The notes under the pieces: generated by a model
Databases searched by the model: none
Seen by the model: the letters and a program-made list of their open reading frames with translations, nothing else
Told to the model about the DNA's origin: nothing
Assembly: GCA_900320055.1 (NCBI GenBank)
Contig: ONQS01000025.1
Location: 1 to 33,181, forward strand
Direction: 5' to 3'
Length of the DNA: 33,181 bases
Source of the DNA: an uncultured Prevotellaceae bacterium
GTDB lineage: Bacteria > Bacteroidota > Bacteroidia > Bacteroidales > Muribaculaceae
Position numbers and translations under genes: made by a program
In this document: positions 1-7,612 of the stretch, in pieces
Layout: each line of letters begins with the position of its first letter
How positions within the stretch are numbered: position 1 is the first letter of the stretch

Positions 1-21
1 AAAGCGGAAGAATTGTTTCAT
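1..21 (-). CDS. Start of a gene leaving the window (N-terminus MKQFFRF)
   Basis: A minus-strand ATG at 21..19 opens a frame (MKQFFRF) that runs off the left end. It lies about 55 bp downstream of a TACCTTTG promoter on the same strand, and the only earlier ATG in that leader closes after ten codons. The short basic and aromatic start resembles the N-terminus of membrane-anchored proteins such as Bacteroidetes SppA, but seven residues cannot identify a family. Confidence 0.4.
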
Positions 22-79
22 TGCCTTAAGTATTAGCAGTTAATATCCGTTGATAGAAACATTGATTTCAATTGACCCA

Positions 80-87
80 CAAAGGTA
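80..87 (-). promoter_or_regulatory. -7 promoter element TACCTTTG reading left
   Basis: On the minus strand this reads TACCTTTG, a perfect match to the Bacteroidetes -7 consensus TAnnTTTG. It would drive the gene whose ATG is at position 21, giving a leader of about 50 nt. It lies downstream of the tRNA terminator, so it starts a separate unit. Confidence 0.55.
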
Positions 88-140
88 ATAAAGTATTTCT
101 AATTTTCATCATCGGTTTGCTCAATTCCCTTATATCCGAC

Positions 141-172
141 AAAAAACGGCCGGCTGCGCGGGCAGTCGGTCG
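141..172 (-). terminator. Rho-independent terminator after tRNA-Phe
   Basis: Read on the minus strand, an 11-bp GC-rich stem (arms 162-172 and 147-157, loop CCGC, two A-C mismatches) is followed directly by six T (146-141). It lies 17 bp past the tRNA 3' end and fits an intrinsic terminator for the tRNA transcript. Confidence 0.55.
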
Positions 173-188
173 CTTCGTGTTTTTGATG

Positions 189-260
189 TGGTACCTCCGG
201 GGATCGAACCAGGGACACGCGGATTTTCAGTCCACTGCTCTACCACTGAGCTAAGGTACC
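189..260 (-). tRNA. tRNA-Phe (anticodon GAA)
   Basis: The minus strand folds as a full cloverleaf. The acceptor arm GGTACCT pairs with AGGTACC, and position 189 gives the discriminator A. The D arm is TAGCTCAGTGGTAGAGCA, the anticodon loop CTGAAAA carries GAA, and the T arm contains GGTTCGATCC. CCA is not encoded. The anticodon assigns it to phenylalanine. It is a solitary tRNA with its own TATCTTTG promoter 16 bp upstream and a terminator just downstream. Confidence 0.96.
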
Positions 261-275
261 TTTCAAAAGCGAGTG

Positions 276-283
276 CAAAGATA
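276..283 (-). promoter_or_regulatory. -7 promoter element TATCTTTG for tRNA-Phe
   Basis: Minus-strand TATCTTTG matches TAnnTTTG exactly and ends 15 bp before the first tRNA base, leaving a very short 5' leader. Confidence 0.7.
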
Positions 284-324
284 CGGCGACTTTTTGACGT
301 GACCAAATTTTTCGGCAGATTTTT

Positions 325-2076
325 TTAAAAATCTTTTTTGACGGGCCTATCTTGAACACACAAAGTCATGCCCTGCGGATGGTATAGGGCGAACCATCGG
401 TTCTGCCACACAAGGCGGTAGCCATGGGTCGCGATAAAGCGGTTCAGGGCATCCATCTTGTCGCGGGTCATGAATTTATCCTCATGGGGATACGCCTGCA
501 GATAGTCGTCGCTAGGCTCGCTCCAGTAGGGGCCCAGGTTGTTGAACTTCTGCCGCACGATAGCCGGCAGATTCTCCCCTAGCGCATCCAAGCGCAATGC
601 CAAAGCCTGCGCGCTGAGCAGTTCGGGCCACGAGCAGCCTATGGCAGGCAGTGTGCCCGTCATGTGGTTAATCATCGGTATGCTGCCGTAACACAACAGC
701 GTATCACCCTCATCCACAAACTGCATCAATTGGGGCAACGTCTCGTTGATGATGCGGGCACGGCCTGGTGTGGTGTGTATGCCCTCGGCGCCACTTACCG
801 CGTAGATACCCGCCGTCTTGTACCACAGGTGCCCACCATCAAAGTAGGCGCCCACCGACCAAGTCTGCAGCAGTCCCACCGCGATAAATGCCAGAGGCAG
901 GATGAGGTTGTCCCGGCGTTGCCACAGTATTGCCGCCATGGGAGCCGCCATCCATGCGATAATGCCGCCATTGTTGGTCGCGCCATCGCTGCCCAACGGG
1001 AACACCAGCAGCATCAGCAGGCCCAGCCATGCCGCGATGGCCCGGTTACCGCCTTGCTTATAAATAATGTATATCGAGCCCGTCACACACATCACCCACA
1101 GCGGGTGCATGATGTGGGACTGATGCCACATGAAGTAGAGAGCCGCACAGGCCACGAGAAGCAAGCCGCAATAGCGCAGCAGCGTCTGGCGGACATAACG
1201 GCTAAGCAGCCACACCAGTGCCCATAGCAGGAACATCTTGGCACCCACCAGCAGGCACTGCCCATAGAATCGCAGCATTCCCATCACCATGCCACCGGCA
1301 TTATGACTGGCCGCACCGCTGCTGCCAGTGGCTATCCCCACCAGGTCGGCCATATTCTGCCTGAAGATGTCCCAATGCCCTAGGGCCATCATCAGTCCGA
1401 TGACGGCCACTATGCCAGCAACGATGCCAAGGGTCATCACGCCACTCTGCCGCCAACAAGCGCCCCATGTGCGGTCACGGTCATGCACACGGGCCAGTAA
1501 CGGCATGGCCACAAGAGCCACTGCCAGCACATTGGGAATCCGCGTGAAGGCATTTATGCCTACCAGCAGACCCGCCAACAGCAAGTGATGCCAACGCGCG
1601 CGCGTCAGTCCCGTGAATGTCAGCACCAAGGCGGCAACCCAGAGCAGCACGCTCATCAGGTCGTTGTTGAACGTGTAGGGAAACGCCACCAGCGACGCCA
1701 CCACCATCAGGAAGCCCCCGATTACGGCCGTAGCAGGCAGCACACGCCACAGGGCCCATGCCAGCAGTGCCATCACACCCACATTGCACATCACGCCAGC
1801 CAAGCGCATCACCAGCCACTTGCCGGTCTCGGGCAGGGCGGCATTGAGGGCGCCACCGGCCACACCGCTCAAGTAGTACATGAAGTTATACTCTACACTT
1901 GAGGGAGCCTTGAATATATTGTCATAGAAGGTGAGGTAATATCCAGTGTCGCACAAATCCACGCCAAACAGGGCTATCACCGCTTGCCATAGCGCCAGCA
2001 GCACCACGGCCACTGTCACCGAAGCGCCATAGTGGCCATCGAGCCACCGCCTGATATGTTGCAGACACTGTATCAT
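325..2076 (-). CDS. Polytopic membrane protein, GT-C glycosyltransferase-like
   Basis: A 583-residue protein with about ten hydrophobic helices spread over residues 18-410, followed by a soluble C-terminal domain (about 411-583). The first membrane segment is followed by a loop with acidic residues (GVDLCDTGYY, D40 and D43). This is the place and type of the catalytic acidic residue in GT-C enzymes that use lipid-phosphate sugar donors, so a lipid-linked sugar transferase is a fair inference, not an identification. The ATG at 2076 was chosen because a TACCTTTG promoter lies only 7 bp upstream. The open frame continues beyond it but would place the start upstream of the promoter and inside the divergent DUF2851 gene. 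That spacing implies a leaderless or nearly leaderless mRNA. No neighbour suggests a defined glycan pathway. Confidence 0.7.
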   Translation of the reverse strand: MIQCLQHIRRWLDGHYGASVTVAVVLLALWQAVIALFGVDLCDTGYYLTFYDNIFKAPSSVEYNFMYYLSGVAGGALNAALPETGKWLVMRLAGVMCNVGVMALLAWALWRVLPATAVIGGFLMVVASLVAFPYTFNNDLMSVLLWVAALVLTFTGLTRARWHHLLLAGLLVGINAFTRIPNVLAVALVAMPLLARVHDRDRTWGACWRQSGVMTLGIVAGIVAVIGLMMALGHWDIFRQNMADLVGIATGSSGAASHNAGGMVMGMLRFYGQCLLVGAKMFLLWALVWLLSRYVRQTLLRYCGLLLVACAALYFMWHQSHIMHPLWVMCVTGSIYIIYKQGGNRAIAAWLGLLMLLVFPLGSDGATNNGGIIAWMAAPMAAILWQRRDNLILPLAFIAVGLLQTWSVGAYFDGGHLWYKTAGIYAVSGAEGIHTTPGRARIINETLPQLMQFVDEGDTLLCYGSIPMINHMTGTLPAIGCSWPELLSAQALALRLDALGENLPAIVRQKFNNLGPYWSEPSDDYLQAYPHEDKFMTRDKMDALNRFIATHGYRLVWQNRWFALYHPQGMTLCVQDRPVKKDF

Positions 2077-2083
2077 GAAGTGA

Positions 2084-2091
2084 CAAAGGTA
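2084..2091 (-). promoter_or_regulatory. -7 promoter element TACCTTTG, leaderless configuration
   Basis: Minus-strand TACCTTTG is followed by 7 nt and then the ATG of the membrane protein. Transcription normally starts a few bases after this element, so the start codon would be at or next to the mRNA 5' end. Confidence 0.7.
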
Positions 2092-2197
2092 GAAAAAAAA
2101 CGCTGTATGGCAACCGTAGGATAGCATTTTTTGGCCCATTATTGCCGATGACACGGAAAAAAGCAGTAAATTCGCTCGTTGATTGACTGAGCGCGAT

Positions 2198-3478
2198 ATG
2201 GAAGCACTGCTGCAATACATCTGGCAACACAAGTTGTGGCTAAGCGAGGACATGGTGACCAACGACGGCCGCCGTGTGCGCGTGATTGATCCCGGACTAC
2301 TCAATACCGACTCAGGGCCCGACTTCTTTAACGCCAAGGTCGAAATCGACGGACACACCTGGGTGGGCAACGTTGAGATACACGTGCGCGCCAGCGACTG
2401 GCGGCGCCATCACCACGACACCGACCCGGCCTATGACAGTGTGGTCCTGCACGTGGTCGAGAAGGACGATGCCCCCGTCTACCGCTCCAACGGCGAACTC
2501 ATCCCGCAGGTAGCCCTGCAAATCTCACACCGCTTCAACGAAAGTTATGACCGGCTGGTCAATGCCACTGTGGAACTGCCATGCGCCGCACGGCTCAACG
2601 AGGTGCCCCGGCTCACCGTCACCGAGTGGATCGAGGCGCTCGCCTTTGAACGCCTCCACTCCAAGGTGGACCGCGTGCGCGACCTCTATGACCGCTACCA
2701 TGGCAGCTGGGAAGACATCTGCTACGTGATGCTGGCCAGGACCTTGGGCTTTGGCATCAACAACGACGCGTTTGAGCGGTTGGCCCGCGCCACACCGCTG
2801 CGCCTGCTGCACAAGCACAGCGACTCCATCCTGCAGGTCGAGGCGCTGCTGTTTGGCCAAGCGGGGCTTCTCAACGGCGCGTATGACGACGATGCCTACT
2901 ACCGCCAACTGACCCGCGAATACGCTTTTCTGGCCAATAAATTCTCGTTGCACCCCATTGAGGGCACGGCATGGCGCCTGTTCCGCAGCCGGCCGCAGAA
3001 CTTCCCCTTCCGCCGCATCGCCCTGCTGGCCCAGTTTGTCCACGGCGGGTTCAATCTGATGAACGACATCGTTGAGGCCAGCGACACCAAGGCGCTGCGC
3101 AAGTTGTTTGACATCGAGTTGAGCGGCTACTGGACGACACACTACTCATTTGGCAAGCCATCGCCAAGCGCTGGGCGAGCATTGACGGGCAGCAGCGTCG
3201 ACATCGTGCTCATCAACACCGTCGCCCCACTCTACTATGCCCGCGGCGAGATGACCGACGATTACTCGATGACCGACCGCGCCATCGCCCTGCTCGAGGA
3301 TATCCGCCCCGAGCGCAACAGCATCGTCGCCATGTTTCAGAACGCCGGCATCAAGTGTGACGATGCACTCACGAGTCAAGCCCTAATACAACTGCGACGT
3401 AACTACTGCGAAGCCCGCAAGTGCATCTACTGCCGCTTGGGCCACCGATTGCTCGCCACCGACGCCCGACAGCAATAG
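2198..3478 (+). CDS. DUF2851 family protein
   Basis: A 426-residue cytoplasmic protein of the DUF2851 family, which is widespread in Bacteroidetes and of unknown biochemical function. Recognisable features are the start MEALLQYIWQHKL, the central stretch around LNTDSGPDFFNAKV and GNVEIHVRASDW (nuclease-like in appearance, my inference), and the conserved C-terminal cysteine cluster CDDALTSQALIQL...YCEARKCIYCRLG. The latter has four cysteines that could bind a metal or an iron-sulfur cluster. The ATG at 2198 was preferred over an in-frame TTG at 2183 because family members begin at this motif. No clean TAnnTTTG is visible upstream; TAAATTCG near 2167 is the closest. The gene is divergent from the GT-C-like gene and convergent with the PBP gene. 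Confidence 0.88.
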   Translation: MEALLQYIWQHKLWLSEDMVTNDGRRVRVIDPGLLNTDSGPDFFNAKVEIDGHTWVGNVEIHVRASDWRRHHHDTDPAYDSVVLHVVEKDDAPVYRSNGELIPQVALQISHRFNESYDRLVNATVELPCAARLNEVPRLTVTEWIEALAFERLHSKVDRVRDLYDRYHGSWEDICYVMLARTLGFGINNDAFERLARATPLRLLHKHSDSILQVEALLFGQAGLLNGAYDDDAYYRQLTREYAFLANKFSLHPIEGTAWRLFRSRPQNFPFRRIALLAQFVHGGFNLMNDIVEASDTKALRKLFDIELSGYWTTHYSFGKPSPSAGRALTGSSVDIVLINTVAPLYYARGEMTDDYSMTDRAIALLEDIRPERNSIVAMFQNAGIKCDDALTSQALIQLRRNYCEARKCIYCRLGHRLLATDARQQ

Positions 3479-3513
3479 GCAACAATCTGGCCAGCGTCAT
3501 CACCCCATTACAC

Positions 3514-3566
3514 ACCAACGGGCAGCCACGGATCGCACTTTTAAGGATTCGTGGCTGCTCGTTGGT
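3514..3566. terminator. Long hairpin between convergent genes
   Basis: Arms 3514-3530 and 3550-3566 form a 17-bp stem with a single G-U pair and a 19-nt loop. It lies 35 bp after the DUF2851 stop and 23 bp after the end of the convergent PBP gene. There is no strong T tract on either side, so it is best read as a bidirectional transcription barrier or 3'-end stabiliser. Confidence 0.6.
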
Positions 3567-3589
3567 ATGGATGAACTATGCTTGAGCGG

Positions 3590-6022
3590 TTAGATGCTGT
3601 CGGGCAGAGTTGCCGGTTCAGAGCCGAGTTTCTCGTTGGGATCGATGTCGTCGGTAAGCGGGATGGTTAAGTCGACACTATCTTCGGCCAGCAGTGTTGA
3701 GTCAAACTCCTCGACCTGACCCAGAGCAGAGCAGCCCGAGTAGAGTTCGGCATCGATAGGCTCCTTGGCTGGCTGGAACCGCTGATGGTAATGCTTGAAC
3801 TGCGGATCACTTAACACCAGTTGCAGGAATCGGCCACAGATGGGCAATGCCGTGCGGCTGCCCTGTCCCAATGCACCCCAGCGGAAGTGAATCTGGCGAT
3901 ACTCGCCACCCACCCACGCGCCGCACACCAGGCCAGGCGAGACGGCGACAAACCAAGCGTCGGCATGGCGGTTGCTGGTGCCGGTCTTACCGCCCAGGTC
4001 CACATCATAGAGCGGCCGCGTGATATAGCCGTTAAGCGCCATACCCGTGCCACCGGCATCGGTGCGGCAAGCCAGCAGCATCTGCTGCATAAGCCAAGCC
4101 GAGCGGTAGGTCATGGCACGCTGCTGGTGTGACGGGGCCCGATAAATCTCCTTACCGTCACGGTCCACAATGCGGGTAACGATGACGGGGTCGTTGCGCA
4201 CACCATCGTTGACCACCGTGCAATATGAGTTGACCAGTTCCATCAGGTCCACATCACTGGCACCTAGCGACAAAGCGGGCTTGGCATCGAGCGGGGACTT
4301 GATGCCCATGTCGCGCGCCAATTGGGCAATCTCGGCGAAACCGACCTCGGCACCCACCCTCACGGTCACGCTGTTGATACTCTGGGCGAACGCGGCACGC
4401 AGCGTCATGTCAGCGCCCGAGAAGGTGCCGTTGGCGTTAGTGGGGCGCCAGTGCTCCAATTCGTGCTTCTCCTCGTTATAGACCAGGGTGTCGATATACT
4501 CGTCGGGCCTGCGGTCGCATGGCACGAGTCCACGCTCCATAGCAGCGGCATAGACAAAGAGTTTGAACGTGGAGCCCGGCTGATGCTTAGCACGCACCTT
4601 ATCATACTTCCAGGTATCGAAGTCCACATCGCCCACCCAAGCCTTGACATGGCCGTTGCTGGGTTCCATGGCGATGAAGCCGCAGTGCATAAAGTGCAGC
4701 ATGTAGCGCACCGAGTCCATCGAACTCATCTCCATATAGAGCGAATCGTTGACATAATCAAACAGATGCACCATGTGGGGCTGGTTCATATAGTAGTTGA
4801 CCGAGTCGAGGTCGTTGGGGTAGCGTGCCAGCAACTCATGATAGATGGGTGTGTTGCGGGCTTTATCCTCGACAAAGTTGGCAATGGGCTGGTTGTTCTC
4901 GTCGAGCCAGCAGTCCTTATCTCCCCAGTGATTTTTGAAATTCTGCTGCACGACCTTCATCTTCTCGCTCACTGCCTGTTCGGCATACTCCTGCATGCGC
5001 GAGTCGAGTGTAGTGTAAATTTTGAGTCCATCGCGGTCCAGATCCAGTTTCAGTCCCCGTGCCTGAGCGATATCCTCAATCTCACGAGCCACAGCCTCGC
5101 GGAAGTAGGGTGCCACGCCGTCGTAATTGGTTTCGAGCGTGTATTTCAGGTCGATGGGTAACGACGACACCGAGTCATATTGCTGCTTGGTGAGGTCGCC
5201 ACGCTCCATCATGTTTTTGAGCACCTGGTTGCGACGTCTGAGGCTGTTCTTGGGATTGATGCGGGGGTTGTAGGTGCTGGTGGCCTTGAGCAGTCCCACA
5301 AGCACGGCACTCTCTTCGAGCCTAAGGTTACGCGGAGTGGTCTTGAAGTAGGTGTTGGCGGCCGTCTTGATGCCATAGGCATTGCTGCCAAAGTCCACCG
5401 TGTTGGCATACATCTCGAGGATTTCCTTCTTGCTATAGAAGATCTCGAGTTTGGTGGCGATAATCCACTCCTTGCTCTTCATGATGAGCATCTTCACGCC
5501 AGGGATGTAGCCCAGCAATCCCGTCGAGTAGTCGCTGCGGGTGCGGAACATATTTTTCACCAACTGCTGCGTAATGGTGCTGGCGCCGCGGGGCCGACCG
5601 CGCAGCACCATATCTTTGAAGGCCGCTCCCAGTCCTCCAAAGTCTATGCCATGATGCTGGTAGAAGCGCTCGTCCTCGGTATCAATGAGCACCTGGAAGA
5701 ACTGAGGGTTGATCGAGTCATAAGGCACCGGCGTGCGGTTCTCGTCATAGTACTTACCGATGGTCTTGCCGTCGGCGCTATACAGATAACTGGCCTCGGG
5801 GTTGCGGGGGTGCATGATGCTGTGGGTGCTCGGTGACTTACCGAAGAGCCACAGGAAGTTGATATCCACCGCAATCAGGTAGATCAGAAACAGCACGATA
5901 AACGTGCCTAATCCCGCCAGGGTCTTAACCCACCAGGGCCGTCCCCTATACAATCCCTTGTACCACACCTTGAAGCGGTGCCAGTTGCGTGTGATGATAT
6001 TTCCGGTTGTTTTATTGTTCAT
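3590..6022 (-). CDS. mrcA: Class A penicillin-binding protein (PBP1a-like)
   Basis: A bifunctional peptidoglycan synthase that polymerises lipid II and cross-links stem peptides on the outer face of the inner membrane. The 810 residues show a cytoplasmic N-terminus and a membrane anchor at about 34-53. The GT51 domain has the catalytic motif EDERFYQHHGID (E116), the ASTITQQLVKN motif (about 147-157) and EIFYSKKEILEMY (193-205). The transpeptidase domain has SxxK at S484-K487, SxN at S548-N550 and KTGT at 679-682. All catalytic residues are present and the length is normal for the family. The C-terminal 50 residues are acidic and low in complexity. It lies 46 bp downstream of the GT2 gene on the same strand, probably co-transcribed from the promoter at 6851-6858. 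Assignment to mrcA/ponA rather than a paralogue is by overall architecture only. Confidence 0.95.
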   Translation of the reverse strand: MNNKTTGNIITRNWHRFKVWYKGLYRGRPWWVKTLAGLGTFIVLFLIYLIAVDINFLWLFGKSPSTHSIMHPRNPEASYLYSADGKTIGKYYDENRTPVPYDSINPQFFQVLIDTEDERFYQHHGIDFGGLGAAFKDMVLRGRPRGASTITQQLVKNMFRTRSDYSTGLLGYIPGVKMLIMKSKEWIIATKLEIFYSKKEILEMYANTVDFGSNAYGIKTAANTYFKTTPRNLRLEESAVLVGLLKATSTYNPRINPKNSLRRRNQVLKNMMERGDLTKQQYDSVSSLPIDLKYTLETNYDGVAPYFREAVAREIEDIAQARGLKLDLDRDGLKIYTTLDSRMQEYAEQAVSEKMKVVQQNFKNHWGDKDCWLDENNQPIANFVEDKARNTPIYHELLARYPNDLDSVNYYMNQPHMVHLFDYVNDSLYMEMSSMDSVRYMLHFMHCGFIAMEPSNGHVKAWVGDVDFDTWKYDKVRAKHQPGSTFKLFVYAAAMERGLVPCDRRPDEYIDTLVYNEEKHELEHWRPTNANGTFSGADMTLRAAFAQSINSVTVRVGAEVGFAEIAQLARDMGIKSPLDAKPALSLGASDVDLMELVNSYCTVVNDGVRNDPVIVTRIVDRDGKEIYRAPSHQQRAMTYRSAWLMQQMLLACRTDAGGTGMALNGYITRPLYDVDLGGKTGTSNRHADAWFVAVSPGLVCGAWVGGEYRQIHFRWGALGQGSRTALPICGRFLQLVLSDPQFKHYHQRFQPAKEPIDAELYSGCSALGQVEEFDSTLLAEDSVDLTIPLTDDIDPNEKLGSEPATLPDSI

Positions 6023-6068
6023 GTCTCGTAGTTTCGGGTTAGTGTCGATGAGTTAACTGCTGGTCAGA

Positions 6069-6824
6069 TCATTGCCGGTTGGCGCTTCCCTTCCAGCGGC
6101 GCTTGAGGTAACGTGGGATGAAACTCAGGTGCATCACGATGGTGGTCCACACGCCATAGTGGTGACACATGATCCTGAAGCGTTCCCACAGCGAGGCCCG
6201 ATGGTGACGGGTGGTCATGCCGTCGGCCAGATAACTGATGATGGGCTCACGCCCAGCATAGGCATTGGCCGGAGAATTTTTCAGCACCCTGATGCACCAA
6301 TCATAATCCGAACTCAGCCGATATTTCAGGTCGTATTCAGGCACCAGGTCGCGGCGTGCCACGAAGGCCTGATGGCACACCACCATGCCTCGGGCCATGC
6401 TGGCTGCCGTCAGCCGCTTGGGGGCGGTCAGATGCCTCTTGCCCACCACTTGGCGGTTGCTGTCGACCAATTGGGTTTGGCCATAGATCACACCAGGGTC
6501 GTCTGCCGTGAGCAGAGCCAAGCGCGCCAGGACGGTATCGTCGGCAAAGGAGTCGCCAGCATTCAGAAAGATCAGGTAGCGGCCTCGGGCCCTGGCAATG
6601 CCCTTGTTCATCGCGTCATACAAGCCCTGATCAGGCTCGCTGAACACGCGCAACGATGCGATCGACGCCTGCTTGACGATGGCAAGCGTGTCGTCGGTCG
6701 AGGCGCCATCGATAATGAGCATCTCATAGTCACTGCTCGTCTGGCGGCGCACACTATCCAATGTTGCGCCCACCGTCTGGGCAGCATTCCAGGTGACGGT
6801 TATGATTGAAAATAGAGGGTTCAT
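6069..6824 (-). CDS. GT2 family glycosyltransferase (WcaE-like)
   Basis: A 251-residue GT-A fold enzyme that would transfer a sugar from a nucleotide donor. Visible motifs are the N-terminal strand FSIITVTWNAA, the donor-binding IIDGASTDDT (D39), EPDQGLYDAMNKG (63-75), the metal-site equivalent FLNAGD (D91) and SSDYDW (171-176). There are no membrane helices, so it should act at the cytoplasmic face. The pattern is that of short WcaE-like GT2 enzymes from capsule or exopolysaccharide clusters, although no such cluster is visible here. The ATG at 6824 was chosen over an in-frame TTG at 6833; a TAATTTTG promoter lies 26 bp upstream. It is first in a probable two-gene unit with the class A PBP. 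The substrate is not predictable. Confidence 0.88.
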   Translation of the reverse strand: MNPLFSIITVTWNAAQTVGATLDSVRRQTSSDYEMLIIDGASTDDTLAIVKQASIASLRVFSEPDQGLYDAMNKGIARARGRYLIFLNAGDSFADDTVLARLALLTADDPGVIYGQTQLVDSNRQVVGKRHLTAPKRLTAASMARGMVVCHQAFVARRDLVPEYDLKYRLSSDYDWCIRVLKNSPANAYAGREPIISYLADGMTTRHHRASLWERFRIMCHHYGVWTTIVMHLSFIPRYLKRRWKGSANRQ

Positions 6825-6850
6825 GCTTAGCAATAACGGTTTATTGGACG

Positions 6851-6858
6851 CAAAATTA
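6851..6858 (-). promoter_or_regulatory. -7 promoter element TAATTTTG
   Basis: Minus-strand TAATTTTG matches TAnnTTTG and lies 26 bp before the GT2 start codon. It probably drives both the GT2 and the PBP genes. Confidence 0.65.
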
Positions 6859-6926
6859 TAGTTTTTTGCCGAACTTTACAATCAAACGACCATTTTTTAC
6901 GTTCATTATTTAAAATAATAAGTATT

Positions 6927-7424
6927 ATGATGTCTTTTTTCAAGCATTCTACGATTGTGGCAGCCCTGATGCTGCTGTTGACTGCGGCTTCGGGCTGCGA
7001 CCATATCGACAACAAGACGATACCGCGCTTCTCGGTACGCATCGACCTGGGCAGTTATGCCCTATGGAACACCTATGGCGTGAGCGGCATGGGGCAGTTC
7101 CGCATCTTCAACCGTGAGAAAAACGTGCCCAGCAATTTCCCCTTCAACGTCAACACTTACACCGGCTATGGCGGCGTGCTGCTCATCATGGGCATTGATA
7201 GCCCTCTCGCCTATGACATGGCATGCCCGGTCGAGATCAGTCCCGAAGTCACCCTCTCGATGGATGCGAGCAACTTCGAGGCTGTGTGCCCCAGATGCGG
7301 CTCCCGATTCAACCCTCTGACAGGCGACGGTGGTCCCGTGAGCGGGGTTGCCATCAATAACAAGGTGGGTATGAGACAGTATCATGTCTACCCCAGCAAT
7401 GGGGGCTATGTAATTGCCAACTAA
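6927..7424 (+). CDS. Rieske-like exported lipoprotein with altered ligand motifs
   Basis: A 165-residue protein with a signal peptide ending in ASGC (lipobox Cys24), so it is probably lipid-anchored. The mature part resembles a Rieske-type small beta domain: ACPVE at 99-103, then VCPRCGSRF at 120-128, then a GG-PVSGVA segment and a final HVYPSNGGYVIAN strand. Classical Rieske [2Fe-2S] proteins use C-x-H and C-x-x-H. Here both histidines are replaced, giving C-x-E and C-x-x-C. The protein could bind zinc or an unusual cluster, or have lost metal binding. The start is the first of two tandem ATGs (6927, 6930). It is a single gene, divergent from GT2, and closed by a strong terminator at 7450-7485. 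No TAnnTTTG is evident upstream. Function unknown. Confidence 0.75.
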   Translation: MMSFFKHSTIVAALMLLLTAASGCDHIDNKTIPRFSVRIDLGSYALWNTYGVSGMGQFRIFNREKNVPSNFPFNVNTYTGYGGVLLIMGIDSPLAYDMACPVEISPEVTLSMDASNFEAVCPRCGSRFNPLTGDGGPVSGVAINNKVGMRQYHVYPSNGGYVIAN

Positions 7425-7449
7425 CCTGACTCTTAATAACAAATACCTG

Positions 7450-7485
7450 TTTCCTGCTGTGCTTGCAGCAGGAAATTTGTTTTTT
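7450..7485 (+). terminator. Rho-independent terminator
   Basis: A perfect 10-bp stem (7450-7459 with 7466-7475, loop TGCTTG) is followed by TTTGTTTTTT. It lies 25 bp after the lipoprotein stop codon and is a textbook intrinsic terminator. Confidence 0.9.
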
Positions 7486-7532
7486 GGGGCAACAAAAAGT
7501 CACAAGACGTATTATTATTTAATATTTTTCGT

Positions 7533-7540
7533 TATCTTTG
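7533..7540 (+). promoter_or_regulatory. -7 promoter element TATCTTTG for the LRR gene
   Basis: TATCTTTG matches TAnnTTTG and lies 72 bp upstream of the LRR protein ATG, giving a leader of about 65 nt. Confidence 0.7.
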
Positions 7541-7612
7541 CAAATCGATTCAGGTTTTGCATCCTTTATCTGTATTGTTTGTACATTAATCTTTAAAAAT
7601 TGCAATAACATT

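Noticed and set aside
72-254. 60-codon plus-strand frame over the tRNA
   Set aside because: It runs antisense through tRNA-Phe and its terminator, so it is not a gene.
2077-2370. Upstream extension of the GT-C-like membrane protein frame
   Set aside because: The extension would lie upstream of the promoter and overlap the divergent DUF2851 coding sequence; the ATG at 2076 fits promoter and membrane topology.
4322-5161. Open plus-strand frame of 279 codons inside the PBP gene
   Set aside because: It lies wholly antisense to the transpeptidase and linker region of a clearly functional class A PBP and shows no signal or motif.
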